This document shows, piece by piece, positions 52,291-63,401 of a stretch of DNA of 64,000 nt. The position numbers and the translations under genes are program-made. The notes under the pieces are model-generated. The model had not been told where the DNA came from. It was given only the letters and a program-made list of their open reading frames with translations, and did no database searches. Numbering within the stretch: position 1 is the stretch's first letter; the number at the start of each line of letters is the position of its first letter. Origin of the DNA: Eudromia elegans (Eukaryota > Chordata > Aves > Tinamiformes > Tinamidae); the NCBI GenBank assembly GCA_003342815.1, contig PTEX01000192.1:810825-874824 (forward strand). Direction: 5' to 3'.

Positions 52291-54548
52291 TTTACAGAAC
52301 AGGGCCCAGGATGTTTTCAAAAGACATGAGTGACTTAGGTCCCATCCGCAGAGTTCAACAGGGGTTTAAGGGCCTGTGTCCCATGAGACATGGGCTTACA
52401 TGAAGCCTGTATTCCTGAAACGGAAATTCAATGCCCAAACTGCAGATCTGCTTTCAGAAACCTCTGCCTCTGTTGCACAAAGCTTTTAAGGAGACAGCCC
52501 AAAGTCTTTTGGCCTTCTTGGCAGTGCTGTCACTCCTTACATGTGCCCAAGCTGACATGTTATCACCGTGTTTTTTTCAGAAATATTTTTAAATATGTAG
52601 ATAGATATCTTGTTAGAAACCATGCATGTCAGTCTGCTCCTCAGAAATCCTCTTTCCTCTGTTTATAAACCTTAAGCCAATAATCTTCGGATTCACTCTA
52701 GGTGATTTCAAACTCTCTAAGTGCATCCTGGTTCCACAGTTTCAATCCCATTACTCAGTATTTTAATGTGGTCCTATAATGGGCCAATAGGAATCTCTGA
52801 AGCCCAGCAGCAGTTTTAGCTTTCCATATTTGAGGAAAAGGATAATCTGAGGGTTTACACTTAAGAGTGCAGCTCCACCAGGTTCACTGCTTCTTTTAAA
52901 ACCTGGGTTTAAGTGTGTTACTGCAAGTGCCCCTGCAGCAAGTGTGACTTTGGGCAAATCTCTCCCTCAGAAAAGGAAGGTTGGGACATGGCCATTAGGG
53001 CTACACTTTTGTAGGTGAGAACCCCAAACACTGTGTGAACTGGTATGAGAACTTCACCTCAGCCCCACATCCACCTGCACTTGGTAGCCCAGACTTGACA
53101 GGAAAGGGGAGAGTGCCCATCCCACCCAAGCAGTCTTGGGCTTTCCCATGGGAGAATCTCCCAGTTTGAGAAAGGCATTGAGTGCCATGGTCCCCCCGCT
53201 GCCTAAGCTCTCCAGGTTACAGTTGAAAAAAAAAGTGTCAACCTTTTCCTCCCATCTCAGCTGTGAATCAGAACACTGAGAGCCCCTGCTTCCCTCTCCA
53301 GATGAAGGTGCAGGAAAGTGGGTGCCCCCACTGCGAGAGGGCTGCAGAGATGGATCTTGAGGGACCTGAGCAGCTCCCTTCTCCTTAGGGGAGAGCCCCA
53401 CTACCATAGATAGGGCTCCTCAATCCTTCTTTCTGGTGGCCTGGGGGCAGCTCAAGTGGCCAACTTCTTCCCCGCTTCCTCCCTACCAGTTATTCTGATT
53501 TCCATTTCAGAGCAACCAGCTCTTCTCAGAATCCAAGTCTTTCTTCCAGAAAACATTGAAAGTCTCTGGATTTACCTTCTGGTTCTTGTTGTGTAAAGAA
53601 TATTTTGAGTTGGAAACAGTTACTGAAATCCCTGAAAATCTGGGTGTGGGTGGGGCTCCAGTTTTGTGTTGCACGTGACTGCACTGGCCACCAGGATGGG
53701 TTAAAATAATTGACATGAAACATGAAAATAAAAAAATAGGAATTTGTGTTTCTGGCCTTAAGCTTATCAAGGAAGAAACTGTGAAAAATCAGATTTACAT
53801 TCTGGTTTATGACAGGGCAACTTTGAAATTGTTCCAGTCTCAAGGCATATAGTGCATCTCAACCTAAAAAAGAGGTGCCTCTTGGGTGAATAAAAGCTAA
53901 CTGTCATCAAACACTGCTTTTACTTTCAGGAGCTAGTGAAAAGCATAGGGAAATTTTTAAACTGCAAGTACACTTAAAAAAAAAAAAAAGGAGAAAAATG
54001 AAGACTACGTTCCCCCTGCACTTATCTGCCAAAACCCACATTCAAGGTTTCATCCTTTCTCACTGCAATTAAGGCTCTCACTAGCATATAAAGCAGTATA
54101 AGACTGTCAATTTACTTAATGCTTAAGCATTAGTGATCCAGCATTTATTAGAGAAACACAGATATCAGAACTCACGGCCTGACAGAGATAGTGCAAGTCA
54201 GTTCTGTTTTAAAATTAGGAATTATCTATAAGGCTCTACACAGATCTGTTTCTGAGGAGAAAAATTGTGTTCAAGCTCACATGAAAGGAAAGAAGTCTCA
54301 GTTAATACTGATTGTGCCACTGTTAATTTAGACAAAAATCCTTGTGGATTTGATTAGGGGATGAAGCCTGGAACAGCCTTGGTTGACCCTCTCTTCTCCC
54401 CCTCCAGCTCTCCATCCCCACAGAGAGGTAGGGAAGGGAAGGGGCATCGATGCTTGCTAACACTCCATTGCCTCCTTCCATGCTCCTTGGAAGCAAAGCT
54501 GATGGGATTTTATCCGTTCCCTCCACTAAGGGGAGGAAAGAAATGGAC

Positions 54549-54803
54549 CATAGAAATTAGAACTGGAAAAGATCACTAAGTCATCAAGTCCATTTCCCTG
54601 CAAGTGCAAGATTGTTCCCTGTGGTGCACTCCTGAGCGCTTTTTCCAGTGCAGATTTAAATGAATCAATTAGCAATGGGGCTTTCAACACTACCTTGGGA
54701 GACTATTCTCATCTAATAGACCTCATTGTTAATAATTCTCACCAGTTTTTCAGCCTGTTTTTTGTTTTATGTGATTTCATTCCAGAACTTCAGTTATACT
54801 GCC
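54549..54803 (-). mobile_element. Ancient CR1/L3-like LINE fragment
   Basis: The + strand has AGAACTGGAAAAGATCACTA, AAGTCATCAAGTCCATTTCC, AGCAATGGGGCTTTCAACA and CTACCTTGGGAGACTATTCT, an ordered set that matches the reverse complement of old amniote CR1/L3-type 3' UTRs (AACTGGAAAAGACC...ATCAAGTCCA...GGGGCTTCCACCACTTCCCT). It is more diverged than the other CR1 copies here. The exact subfamily is not determined. Confidence 0.6.
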
Positions 54804-55677
54804 CCAGGCATTTGCTACCACCTCATTCCTTGGGGTTTGCACCCTATGGATACTTGCAGACACTTACTGCACTTTTATAGGTGCTTTCCAAGGTTTTGCG
54901 TACTTAATTATTGTATCCTCCTCCTGAGTCACTCTTCTGTGCAGACCTTAGCAGTTTTGCCCGTTTTCTGATTCACTTCCACTCTGACAACCTCTTCTCT
55001 ATCCTTTTCTTAGGCTAGAAACTCCTCACTGTGCATGAGACGTATTGGAAAGACCTGCACAGAAATGTTTAGGAAAATGGACTGATAAATCAGTCCCTTT
55101 TTATGGACATCCAAAGACCTGATCAAGCAATTCAAAAGTGGTTTGTTTCTGAAAGGTTTTTTTCTTCCATTTGAACTAAATTTGAAATTTGTTCACAAAC
55201 AAGTGCTTTTGTTTTTGGGGAAAGTTTACTGCACTTGGATTTTTAAAGGAAAGCCACAGCCATTCCCAGACAATACTCTGTCTGGGATGGGAGTTCATGG
55301 CGGAGAGGATGGGGTCTCTGTCCCTGCTCATTCACCAGCCAAGATGAGGAGCACCCCAGGGCTCAGCCCTCCCTCATCAGGGCAGTAAGAGGCAGGACTG
55401 ACCATCATATAAATAACAGAAGAAAATACAATCAATCAGCTGCAGGACTGCACCACGCTATGGGCCCGCATGATCCTCCTCCGGCATCACTGCCCTTTCA
55501 GGTCCTAATTATCCTAATACAAAATTAAGTCATTCTACTGAAATAGAGCTTCCAGAGAAGAAGATAACAGAAAATAATACAGGACTTGTCAGTTCTGTGT
55601 AACATCAAGAAATTCTCCTTCCCTAAACAAACCTGAAATGGAAACCTGAACTTATTCAGCTGTGAATTGGGGCTATT

Positions 55678-55706
55678 TTATTTTTTTTTAAAAAAAAAAA
55701 AAAAAA
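55678..55706 (+). repeat. Adjacent poly(T)/poly(A) tract
   Basis: A run of T is followed directly by a run of about 17 A, giving a self-complementary AT-only junction. It is low complexity and may include length error. Confidence 0.85.
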
Positions 55707-58700
55707 GCTCCTGTGTGATCAGCGCTCTATTAAGACACTTCGAAAATTATTCCAAATACATTTTTTTTTCAGATAACAATGGAGAATCCTTTTGACAGAT
55801 ATATTAAAAAAAAAGAGAACACAAAATTAGTGCTTATCAGAGAGAGGATCTGCACCATTTAAAATAACATGAAATTGTACTCTATGAATTATTCACAAGG
55901 GCTGAGGTTAGACTATCGTTATTTCTGGTTTTTCTTTCTACTGCGCAGTATTTTGTGTCAGTTGTTTCCAAGCCAATAAAAGAGGTGGGCTTTTTTCTTT
56001 TTAATTGACAGAACCTGATTTTGTTCTGATTTTTTACATATTCAAAATGAACAAATTCCAGTTAGTGAGTTGTCTTCGTTGTGTCATGTTGAAAAAGAAG
56101 ACAGATTTCATTACTGCCAGCAGGGCCTAGAGCGTGCCGTGAAATAGAGGTTTGCACACTGGCTGGTGCTGCTGTGTGTGTTCGCCAGCTGCTGAGAAGC
56201 CCAAGTGTGAACCCAGCTGTATGGTGGCATTAGCAGTTAGAAACTCAGTTCAGTATGAACTTAGGCTACTGAATATCACAGAAGGTCTGGAAGAGAAGTC
56301 ACTGCCTTTCTGTGATATACAGTAGGTGTGATTCAGATTTAGTGTAAGGAAACACAGTTTATGGATTGCACGTAACCTCTTGAAGTTATCTAGTGATTTT
56401 TTCTTTCACTTCCAACACTCAGGTAGGCAGGGCCACAGATTCTTCATTACAGAAGGTTTTAATGACCATCACACAGCAAAGGTGAGAGTTACTCTATTAA
56501 AGTCTATTTAAACATTGATTAGACTAGACAAGAATCCGCCTCTCCGGTTTTATTGGAGAGCTGTCTCTTGGAGCAGATGGGTGTAAACATTTTGCTTTTA
56601 TTGTCATGACTGACTTAAAAGCACGGCTCATAACTGTAGTCCGTAAGATGTCAGCCAGTTCTCCATACCCCACTTATTTGCTGAGCAAACCTCGTATTTT
56701 TCTTGCTTACTTGTCTCTTCTGTCAGCATCTTTCTAAATCGATTCTGTTGCAAGGTCTGTGGTCTTGGGGATGATATTTTCAGACATGATGTAGGAGAGA
56801 CAGCATCAGCATTATCCCCCCATGGCATTTGGTTGGTTTGTGTAGTGGCCCAACTCAAGGTAATCTGACCATCCATAAGTATATTTGCATGAATATAAAA
56901 CAAAATCCCTAATTAGTATATTAAAAAAAAGAAAAAAATAGCCTCAGGAAGTTCAAAAATCAGAAAGCAAAATTTTAAAAGACACTAGAATTTTTTTGCT
57001 TCCAAATTCATGAATTGGGGGCTTTTGATTCATATCAAAACTTGTGATGGGAGAAATCTTATCAGAAATGTCTGTCTACAGTACAGAAAACTGCGCTCCT
57101 GCTCGTCAGCTGCAAGTCCTTGGACTTCTTGAAGAGAAGCTCACACTTCTGAGGTGCAGTTCAGACTATCCAAAAGCAAACGGCTAAATCAGGCCAGATG
57201 AATCACCTCTCGGGAAGGTTCCTCTCCGCTGCCTGCAAAGGGAGGCAACAGCAATTAGCTCAGCCACACACACGTAAACTCTTGTTATTCGCAATGAGCT
57301 GAGATGAATCCCTCCGCTGGTGTCAGCAAACTGGAAATGGCCCTTAATAAAACCCATTTTCTTTTCAACTGCTCAACTATAACAGGAAAGTCTGGACTAT
57401 CACTGACAAGAAGAAAAATAAGCACTGCCAGAGTAGCAGTTTCCCCCACATCAGTGTGGGAGAAAACCCTGAGACAGAGCCCTGGAGGGGTCAGGTTCTC
57501 AGCAGCGAACAAGAAAGACTCATCGCCTCACCAGGTCATTAAAGCCTGTGACTGAAGTGAGCGAGTCATTTGTAAATATAGTTTTGTTCTGTAATGCAGC
57601 TAATGAATTGGCATAATTTGTGCAAATCAAACGTGGCCGCTCTCGGAGCTGTCCCCGGGAGCAGAGCAGCAGCCAGCCCGCATGCTGACACAGCTCCCCG
57701 TCTCCCTTCCCCTGCTCCATTTCCTTCCCAAATTGAAAACTATTAGGAGTCTTTAAGCAAATAATAGAAACCTAATGCAGGTGCCTGTTATAAATCGTTC
57801 TCTAGTTACTGCTAACCTAATGTCTTCTCAAACATTACTTCGCATGAGGCAGCAAGGGAAAGAAATGCCTCATGAGCCCTGACAACCGATGGGTCAGGAG
57901 TTAAGGTCATAGTAATGTAGCCCATTTCTCCTTGTTTGTCAAACGGTCTGAACAAAGAGTTAGGTCCCTGAGTCTTTAATGTGAGACGGGTTCCCTCATC
58001 GAGAACTGAGTCGGGATAAGAGCCTAGGGTAATATCCTGCTCTGTACCCAGGATGGCGGCAGGCAGCTGGCGATGCCAGCGCAGTGCCAGATAAGGGTGT
58101 TGCCATGCTCAGTGCCTTACCTTTCCCACGTATAACGTTAACATCTACCGCATGATTTGAGGTTAAATTAATCAGTCTTTAGGGGGTGGTCCGATGTTCC
58201 TAACTAGAAATCCCTTGAGAACTATAAAGGATTTTTCAGGCAAAATAAAACAGTGAGTAAATATTAGTAACAACAGTTACTTATGATTGTTTCTTACACA
58301 AAATAGACAAACACATAGAAGTGCCTATCACTAGTGAAAGACTAGCAGCAAGCTTCTAGTCTTGAGACATAGAAACGCTGTGTAATTTATCCATCACTGG
58401 TAAAATTTACCTTCACCAGCTGGGCATCACAAGTGTTTTTCTCACAGACTAGTTCTTCTTGCGTTCATGGGAAGTAATATCAAGCATTTCAGAGGGAATA
58501 AAACTCCAACTTTATGTATGCATAACATAAGGCTGCAAAAGAACTATCTGTTAGCAGATTCATGCCCGGACACATAGGGCAACTCTCAGGTTGCTTCTCA
58601 TTATGCAAGGTGCCCTCACATGAGATGCTGAACTGTAGTACATAGGTCACAGATTACTTTCCTCATTTGACTCCCCAGGGAGGTGTAAATATTTCAGAAC

Positions 58701-61541
58701 TAATGTTTAAGTCATGTAAATCTGTTTCTGGAGGCTTTGATAGTGAGACAGAACTCTTGGTTATTTTGGTGCATGGAGGAACGTTGGTTATTTTACTGTT
58801 GCTGCAAATGGGAGAAATTTGGAGACCTTTAGTGACAAACACCCAGACTGGTTCTGTGGATTTTTGGAAAGCATCATCTGCACCCTAGGAAATATTAATG
58901 TGATGTGCAGCAAAAACACATACCTCGTCAGGACTGGTAAACACGTTAGTCTCTGTCAGCACAAGATCACTTGCAAGAGATCCCATGCCACTGAGAGCTG
59001 ACACAGAGATCTAATTCACCCAAAAATGACCAACCAAGTAAGCTTGGTATTGTTTTGCAGGTGGATATTTTGATAGAAAGCAGCATCAGAAGCAATTCCT
59101 ATTATTGCTGCATTGATGGGTGTTGGGTGCGTCTGTAAAACTGCCTTTGATTAGTGAGCAAATCCATAGCTCACAGAAAATGCCAGGCATGTTAATAAAC
59201 TTCCTCCCATGTTAGAAGGGAGGCAAGCTCATTTACAGGTAGGAAGTTTGAAATAATAAAACCCATCACACTTGGCTTCCCAAGGTGTTTTTTCCTGTAT
59301 TTACAAAACTTGTGCATTGATTGCAAGGTGAAGGAGGAGACAGGGAGGCACTTTAGGGCATTCTTCAGAAGACAAAAAAGGCAGAAAGTCGGGATAAAAA
59401 GAGGAAGAAGCAGCTGCTATCACTGCCCTCGGAAAGAGTATTGACAGAGCTCCTAAGGTGCATGAGTTGGCTGGCAAAAAGGCTTGTGGTTTCTAAGCTG
59501 GGAAACTGCCTCTTGCTGTTTTATTTCAACTGTGTTGAGGGAAATAAAACTGTGTACATTCTTGGTAAATAAATAAAATTGCCACAACAATAGCTGATCC
59601 TTATCACAAACTTTCCAGTACTGTATGCTAACTGGTTAGGCAAGTGTAAGCTCCTCTCAGAGATGCTCAGTTGGATACCTCTGCTGCTTGCAAAGCCTTA
59701 TGAAACATTTGGTACTAACTAATGCAAAGGACAAAGTTACCTAGACAGACATTAGTCTGACCTAAGACATAATTACCTTTCTCAAATAAGTAATGCTCCT
59801 AAAGCAAAGTGATACTAAAGTAATTTGGAGGTTAATCTCCTTTCTTTTTATGGGACGACACCACTAGTCTACCAATGGTAGACTACTCAAACTTTCTTTC
59901 TCAACAACAGTAATAAAACTAGAATGAATGCAAACTTCTTAATTCCATTACTAGCATCATCAACAGCAACAAATTTCTACAGTATTCTCTTCTCCTTTCT
60001 GCTGTTTTCTCATTTTGAACCCATAGGTCTTATGGGTGAACATGGCCTGAAGCATGGTGCTTCCAACCCAGAAAAATATCTGCAATTTCTTTCTTTTTTT
60101 CTGCCACTTAATAGACTTCAACACAAAATAAGGGTTGCTGACTCTAAAAAATAAATCTCAAAGCTTTTTTTTTTCCCAGCTAAAATAAAAATAATAGAAA
60201 TCATAGAAATAAGAAAAAAGTAATTGTTTGTGCAGATTCAGGATGCATTCTCTAGGAAAAAATACACTAAAAACAGAAATATTTGGACTATCAGATTGTT
60301 TCCTGTGGGCACTTGCAGTGCCAGGCCTATCTTAATCACTGATCCATCAGACCTTGAAGGCTTAATTCAGTTGCTTGAATGTGGACATCTAATTTCAAAG
60401 AATCATCTGGGGGAGCCTGCATAAGCGATGGGTGGTGATGGTACAGAACATCCTGGACACCCAAGATTTCCTGTACCAGCAGCTAGAGGTTATGCAAGAC
60501 ACTGAGGACATTCAAAATGGCACCAGAGACCTCATGAGTTAAAGGGCACCCTGGCAGCCTGACTTGCTGTGCTGCATGAGTTTTTACTTACTCGCAGTAA
60601 TTCTGCGTAGCTCTCAAACATAGTCTGACACTTTTAAGCATGTCTTGTCTCATCCAGATGTGGCATCCATCATTCAGAACGGTCCTTTGTTCCAAGAATT
60701 TCTTCTTTGTCATTCTGAGAGACGCATCCTGAAATGTGCTGCTCAATACTTATTTCATTTTTGGCTCATTCATTCTGAACTCCTCTTTGAAATTGTCTTC
60801 AGGACTGAATGAAATATATTCTGAAGTGAAACCTGGGTCCCATTGAAGCCTATGAGCATTTCACCATTGACACCAAAGGAATCTGTATTTAATCCTATAA
60901 AGAGTCCATCTGGACCAAGAGAACCTTGTCCTTCACTTACCATCCCCTTTAATCTGGAGAGGGAGCAAACGGACAGAGCTGCTCGCAGCAAGGAATGCTT
61001 CATCCCTGGGGATACAGTGATGTAGCTGCTCTTGGGAAAGCAGAAAAGGAGACTGGACTGAAAGTCCGATCTGTTTGTTCTCTGCGATTTTTAAAGAGTA
61101 GCAACTGTTACTTGAGTTTTATTTAGCACTTCTAGTGCAAAAGCAATGAAAGCTAACATTGCAGGGAGTGTGTGTTCCCACTGGAAAAAGTCTTCAACAG
61201 CTCATAAAAATGTGGCCATTTCTCAGCACTGCAGGAGATCTTTATTACCTTCCTACAGCCTGTGCTCTCCTATGATGTACTTATTGATTTAACAAGTAAA
61301 TTTCATGATGATCTTTTATCTTGGAATTAGCAGCAAGGCTGAAATAGGACCCTTATTATTCTAATAACACAGAGATGTGAGATTCCTGTGTATTCCAAAG
61401 GCCATATCATCACTTTTACAAACCTCCCATTAGGGCTGTCTCAGCTGCCACATCAAAGTGTGGGCTGCAAGAACTTGAATAATTATGATATCATACCCAC
61501 CCCCAGGCACCTTTACAACCCTTTTGTTTTTCTTTCTACAG

Positions 61542-61710
61542 GTTTGGACATCAGGCAAGCTCAGGTTATTGCGCTGTCATCGGGTACCAAATGTATAAAT
61601 GGAGAATACATTAATGACCAAGGCCTTGTGGTCAACGACTGCCATGCAGAAATTGTGGCAAGAAGGGCATTTGTTCACTTCCTTTACTCACAGCTGGAGC
61701 TCCACTTAAG
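61542..61710 (+). CDS. ADARB2: ADARB2 internal exon with His-Ala-Glu zinc/catalytic motif
   Basis: A 169-bp exon with acceptor TTTCTTTCTACAG ending at 61541 and donor AAG|GTAACA at 61710/61711. It enters at phase 1, completing the Gly of MTKG-LD, and leaves at phase 2: a final AG needs one base from the next exon, expected to complete the Ser that follows LELHL. It encodes [18 protein letters not shown], then [18 protein letters not shown], then [19 protein letters not shown]. The CHAE motif, with His at 61643-61645 and Glu at 61649-61651, holds the first zinc ligand and the proton-shuttling glutamate of the adenosine deaminase fold. The motif is intact although mammalian ADAR3 has no detectable editing activity, so any inactivity must come from other positions. 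The two cysteine zinc ligands and most inositol-hexakisphosphate contacts lie in exons beyond the window. Confidence 0.95.
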
Positions 61711-62283
61711 GTAACAGAATTCTGTTGCTGCTTGGGGAATACTATAGGGTATTGTTGAAGAGATCCATCCTACAGACATTTCAACTATTGGTTTCTTTAT
61801 GTTGTTTCTGATTTTGTGGCTGATGAATGACCATTACACTGCACAGAGGAAAAAATACAGGTTAGATAGCCTGGAGTTTTGTGTCATGAGCTCCTTTACT
61901 TCAGCTGGTTTTCTTTCAATAGCTTTTAAATATGACTCATAAAGTCATGATTTATGAAGCCTGATGATTTTATAAAAATCCTAACATACATGCTGATTAA
62001 AATCACTCACTGGTCAGAGATTGGTCATTTTGCTCATTGCAGACATTTTCCTGTCATTCTTGCAGTTGCTACAATATTTTAAGCAAGTGATTTATTGATC
62101 ATTAATTCCTTCATTGACTTGCCAATCAGTTTTAACAATCGGTAAACTTGGTACCAACACACAAGGTGCTCTCACTCCTTCTTTATTACAGAGAAATCTG
62201 CTAGGCTTTATTGCTCTTGTTTTTAACCAGACCCACCTTTTTACCCTTTAAATGCTTAACCATTTATCCATTTAAATGGTTAA

Positions 62284-63165
62284 CAGGTCGTACACTACCT
62301 GGAGGCCTATTACAAGCCAGGTACTGCAAAGGGTCTGTCCAGAGATCAATCCCGTTTAACGCCCCTATCAAGGATGTAGAAGAGGTGATGGGGTGCTTCT
62401 TGAGAAATGTTAAATTGGAAGGTGGCACAAAATTTGGGCTGGGGTGGGGGCAGTGAGTATACTTGAGGACAAGGAGGTCCGGAATAACCTAGGCAGGCCG
62501 GAGGAATGGGTCAACAGGAACTTTATGAAATGTAATGAGAACAAACGCAATGTCCTGCACCTAGCAGGAAAGAGCCACCTTCAACAACAAAGGCTGGAGC
62601 CTGACTGGCTGGGAAAAGTCTCTGTTAGCAAGGACTTGAGAGTTCTAGCAGACAGCAAAGTGTGATCCAGCAGCAAAAAAGAGTCAGCAGCACCCTGGAT
62701 TCTACAAAATGCTCATCTAGGGAAGTGATTATTCCCTCCACTCAGCACTCATTAGATCACCCCTGCATGCTGCATTCAGCTTTGGGCCCCCAGTGCAGGA
62801 ACAAATTCAGCAAAGGTGGCCAGGACACTTGAGGACTGGAGCACTTGACCCATGCAGAGGCTGCGGGAGCTTCAGTGTGAAGAAAGGCCAGCTGCAGGGG
62901 AACCCAACAACAGCTCCTGGTTGGAGGTCATCAAAAAGATGGAGCTGAGCTCTGCATAACAGTGCATAGTGGGTGGACAACAGTCATTAGCTGAAAAAAA
63001 GAGAGGCTCAGTCTGGACATAAAACCTTTTTTCCTATGAGGACAGTCAGGTGGTGGAGGAGGTGGAAGGCGGGCAGAACTCCTGCTCTGGAGTTCTCACA
63101 ACCCAACGAGTTGAACTGGAGACCTCCTGACGTCCCTTCTAGCCCCTCTGTCCTCTGCTCCTAAA
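62284..63165 (+). mobile_element. CR1 non-LTR retrotransposon fragment (RT C-terminus and 3' UTR)
   Basis: This is a 5'-truncated, degenerate CR1 LINE in the sense orientation relative to ADARB2. The 5' part resembles the CR1 reverse-transcriptase segment around GGAGGCCT...CAAGGGGTC. A partly open frame at 62444-62665 reads RNFMKCNENKRNVLHLAGK and then DWLGKVSVSKDLRVLADSKV, which matches the C-terminal end of CR1 ORF2 (N-M-F-N-x-K-C-x-V-L-H-L, then DWLG...KDLGVLVD). Downstream, the stretch around 62720-62800 (TTCCCTCCACTCAGCACTC...CAGCTTTGGGCCCCCAGT) and the terminal GACCTCCTGACGTCCCTTC follow the CR1 3' UTR consensus. Many indels and substitutions show that it is old and inactive. Boundaries are approximate. 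Confidence 0.88.
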
Positions 63166-63205
63166 CAAATAAAAGTGAAGTTGAGGAGGCATTTGTTCCA
63201 TTGCA

Positions 63206-63401
63206 GGGAGGGAGGAAGGAAGGGAGGAAGGAAGGGAGGAAGGAAGGAAGGAAGGAAGGAAGGAAGGAAGGAAGGAAGGAAGGAAGGAAGGAAGGAAGGA
63301 AGGNAGGAAGGAAGGAAGGAAGGAAGGAAGGAAGGAAGGAAGGAAGGAAGGAAGGAAGGAAGGAAGGAAGGAAGGAAGGAAGGAAGGAAGGAAGGAAGGA
63401 A
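63206..63401 (+). repeat. (GGAA)n microsatellite
   Basis: Near-perfect GGAA/AAGG units follow a short irregular GGGAGG-rich start, with one undetermined base at 63304. It begins about 40 bp after the end of the sense CR1 fragment. The unit is the reverse complement of the TTCC array near 43.3 kb. Confidence 0.97.

Larger units (their letters stand above)
46244..61541 (+). other. ADARB2: ADARB2 intron of 15.3 kb
   Basis: Intron separating the two deaminase exons (phase 1 at both ends), GTAAGAT to CTACAG. It contains a minus-strand CR1 3' end near 50.4-50.6 kb, a TTTA-rich simple sequence near 51.4 kb, a possible MIR-like scrap near 52.2 kb, an older CR1/L3-like fragment near 54.55-54.8 kb, a T/A homopolymer pair near 55.68 kb and a CpG-retaining block at 57.2-58.2 kb. 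No additional exon was identified. Confidence 0.85.

Noticed and set aside
61388-61541. Extension of the HAE exon's reading frame upstream to 61388
   Set aside because: A clear pyrimidine tract and acceptor at 61541, together with family similarity starting exactly at 61542, show that the upstream part is intron.
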